Origin: an uncultured Lachnospiraceae bacterium
GTDB taxonomy: Bacteria > Bacillota > Clostridia > Lachnospirales > Lachnospiraceae
Reading direction: 5' to 3'
NCBI GenBank assembly: GCA_947625775.1
Contig: CANQPM010000029.1
Location: 1-32,928 of the forward strand
Length of the DNA: 32,928 bases
Part shown: piece by piece, positions 32,603 through 32,928 of the stretch
How the letters are laid out: the number at the start of each line of letters is the position of its first letter
How positions within the stretch are numbered: the stretch's first letter is position 1
The notes under the pieces: model-generated
Seen by the model: only the letters and a program-made list of their open reading frames with translations
Told to the model about the DNA's origin: nothing
Databases searched by the model: none
Position numbers and translations under genes: made by a program

Positions 32603-32619
32603 TTGACAATTTCATACTT
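32603..32619 (+). repeat. 17-bp direct repeat, copy 2
   Basis: Identical to 31022-31038 (TTGACAATTTCATACTT). It lies 112 bases before the ATG of the partial gene at the window edge. Confidence 0.8.
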
Positions 32620-32653
32620 AAACGGTGAAAAGTGAAAAATTTTTATATAGCTA

Positions 32654-32682
32654 TTGACGAACGAATGTTTTTAATATAAGAT
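32654..32682 (+). promoter_or_regulatory. Candidate promoter of the gene at the window edge
   Basis: TTGACG (32654-32659), 17-base spacer, TAAGAT (32677-32682). A 7-bp inverted repeat, CGAATGT (32662-32668) and ACATTCG (32695-32701), brackets the -10 and the expected start, an operator-like placement. Confidence 0.45.
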
Positions 32683-32714
32683 AAATACAAACATACATTC
32701 GATAAGGAGGCTAT

Positions 32715-32928
32715 ATGGACAATATAAGAGGAAGCATGGAAGCATTAAATTCATTTCAACTGACAGAGGACATGCAGGGGTTGGATGATCAAAGCAAGCT
32801 GCTTTTGCACAGCAAGGAAGTTCTGGCAGTCATACTGCAGGGCGCGGTAAAGGAATACAAGGGCTATTCAAAGCAGGAAATCATGGGCTTCATAGAGGCT
32901 GACTCGCTCAGTGAAGACACGGAGGTAT
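32715..32928 (+). CDS. Partial gene, probable PD-(D/E)XK nuclease family transposase/Rpn-like protein
   Basis: The first 71 codons only; the frame is open at the window end. AAGGAGG lies five bases before the ATG. The visible part, with LLLHSKEVLAVILQGAVKEY and GYSKQEIMGFIEAD, resembles the N-terminus of the PD-(D/E)XK nuclease family 'transposase' group common in Lachnospiraceae, where this segment precedes the nuclease core. The catalytic residues lie beyond the window, so the call is provisional. Confidence 0.55.
   Translation, partial: MDNIRGSMEALNSFQLTEDMQGLDDQSKLLLHSKEVLAVILQGAVKEYKGYSKQEIMGFIEADSLSEDTEV

Overview
The window reads as a chromosomal segment of a low-to-moderate G+C Firmicute of class Clostridia, probably a Lachnospiraceae-type gut or rumen anaerobe. 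That is inferred from the tig-clpP-clpX-lon-engB order, strong AGGAGG-type ribosome sites, a PPi-type phosphofructokinase, a clostridial S8 peptidase, a split ThrE exporter and a LicD/CDP-glycerol surface cluster. No rRNA, tRNA, CRISPR array, integrase or insertion sequence was seen.

Layout. (1) 1-8564 is a housekeeping block: trigger factor, ClpP, ClpX, a terminator, Lon, EngB, an AI-2E/YtvI-type membrane protein and TruA, all on the plus strand and partly overlapping. (2) 8565-12066 holds a gene-free stretch of 417 bases, then pdxS-pdxT (pyridoxal 5'-phosphate synthase) with two unexplained RNA-type inverted repeats, then a monocistronic PPi-type phosphofructokinase with a strong terminator. 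(3) 12165-15287 holds a rhodanese-TtcA fusion converging on a minus-strand pair resembling IbrA/IbrB (PAPS-reductase-fold ATPase plus ParB-fold protein). (4) 15388-22064 holds an intracellular GH3 glycosidase, the two-part threonine/serine exporter, a subtilisin-family peptidase, and an unrecognised lipoprotein. (5) 22105-26101 holds a YqeA-like divergent carbamate kinase (minus) facing an HTH-PfkB sugar/nucleoside kinase (plus) across a divergent promoter region, then an HtrA-type membrane protease (minus). (6) 26364-32928 is the accessory part: a glycerophosphotransferase-like protein fused to a propeller-like domain, a cytidylyltransferase fused to a Gfo/Idh/MocA oxidoreductase, a GDPD-type phosphodiesterase, a Uma2 family PD-(D/E)XK protein, a LicD phosphotransferase and the start of a second probable PD-(D/E)XK protein cut by the window edge.

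How the genes may work together. The first block is proteostasis: nascent-chain folding and two ATP-dependent proteases. The most interesting candidate system is 26364-32580: a nucleotidyltransferase-oxidoreductase fusion that could make a CDP-activated polyol or glycerol, a transferase-like protein that could use it, a GDPD that could recycle glycerol 3-phosphate, and a LicD enzyme that could attach a phospho-substituent to a surface glycan. The IbrA/IbrB-like pair is the second candidate. Start codons were adjusted from the longest reading frames where ribosome-site spacing or family N-termini pointed to an internal start. All functional calls are from motif reading alone; no database search was possible.
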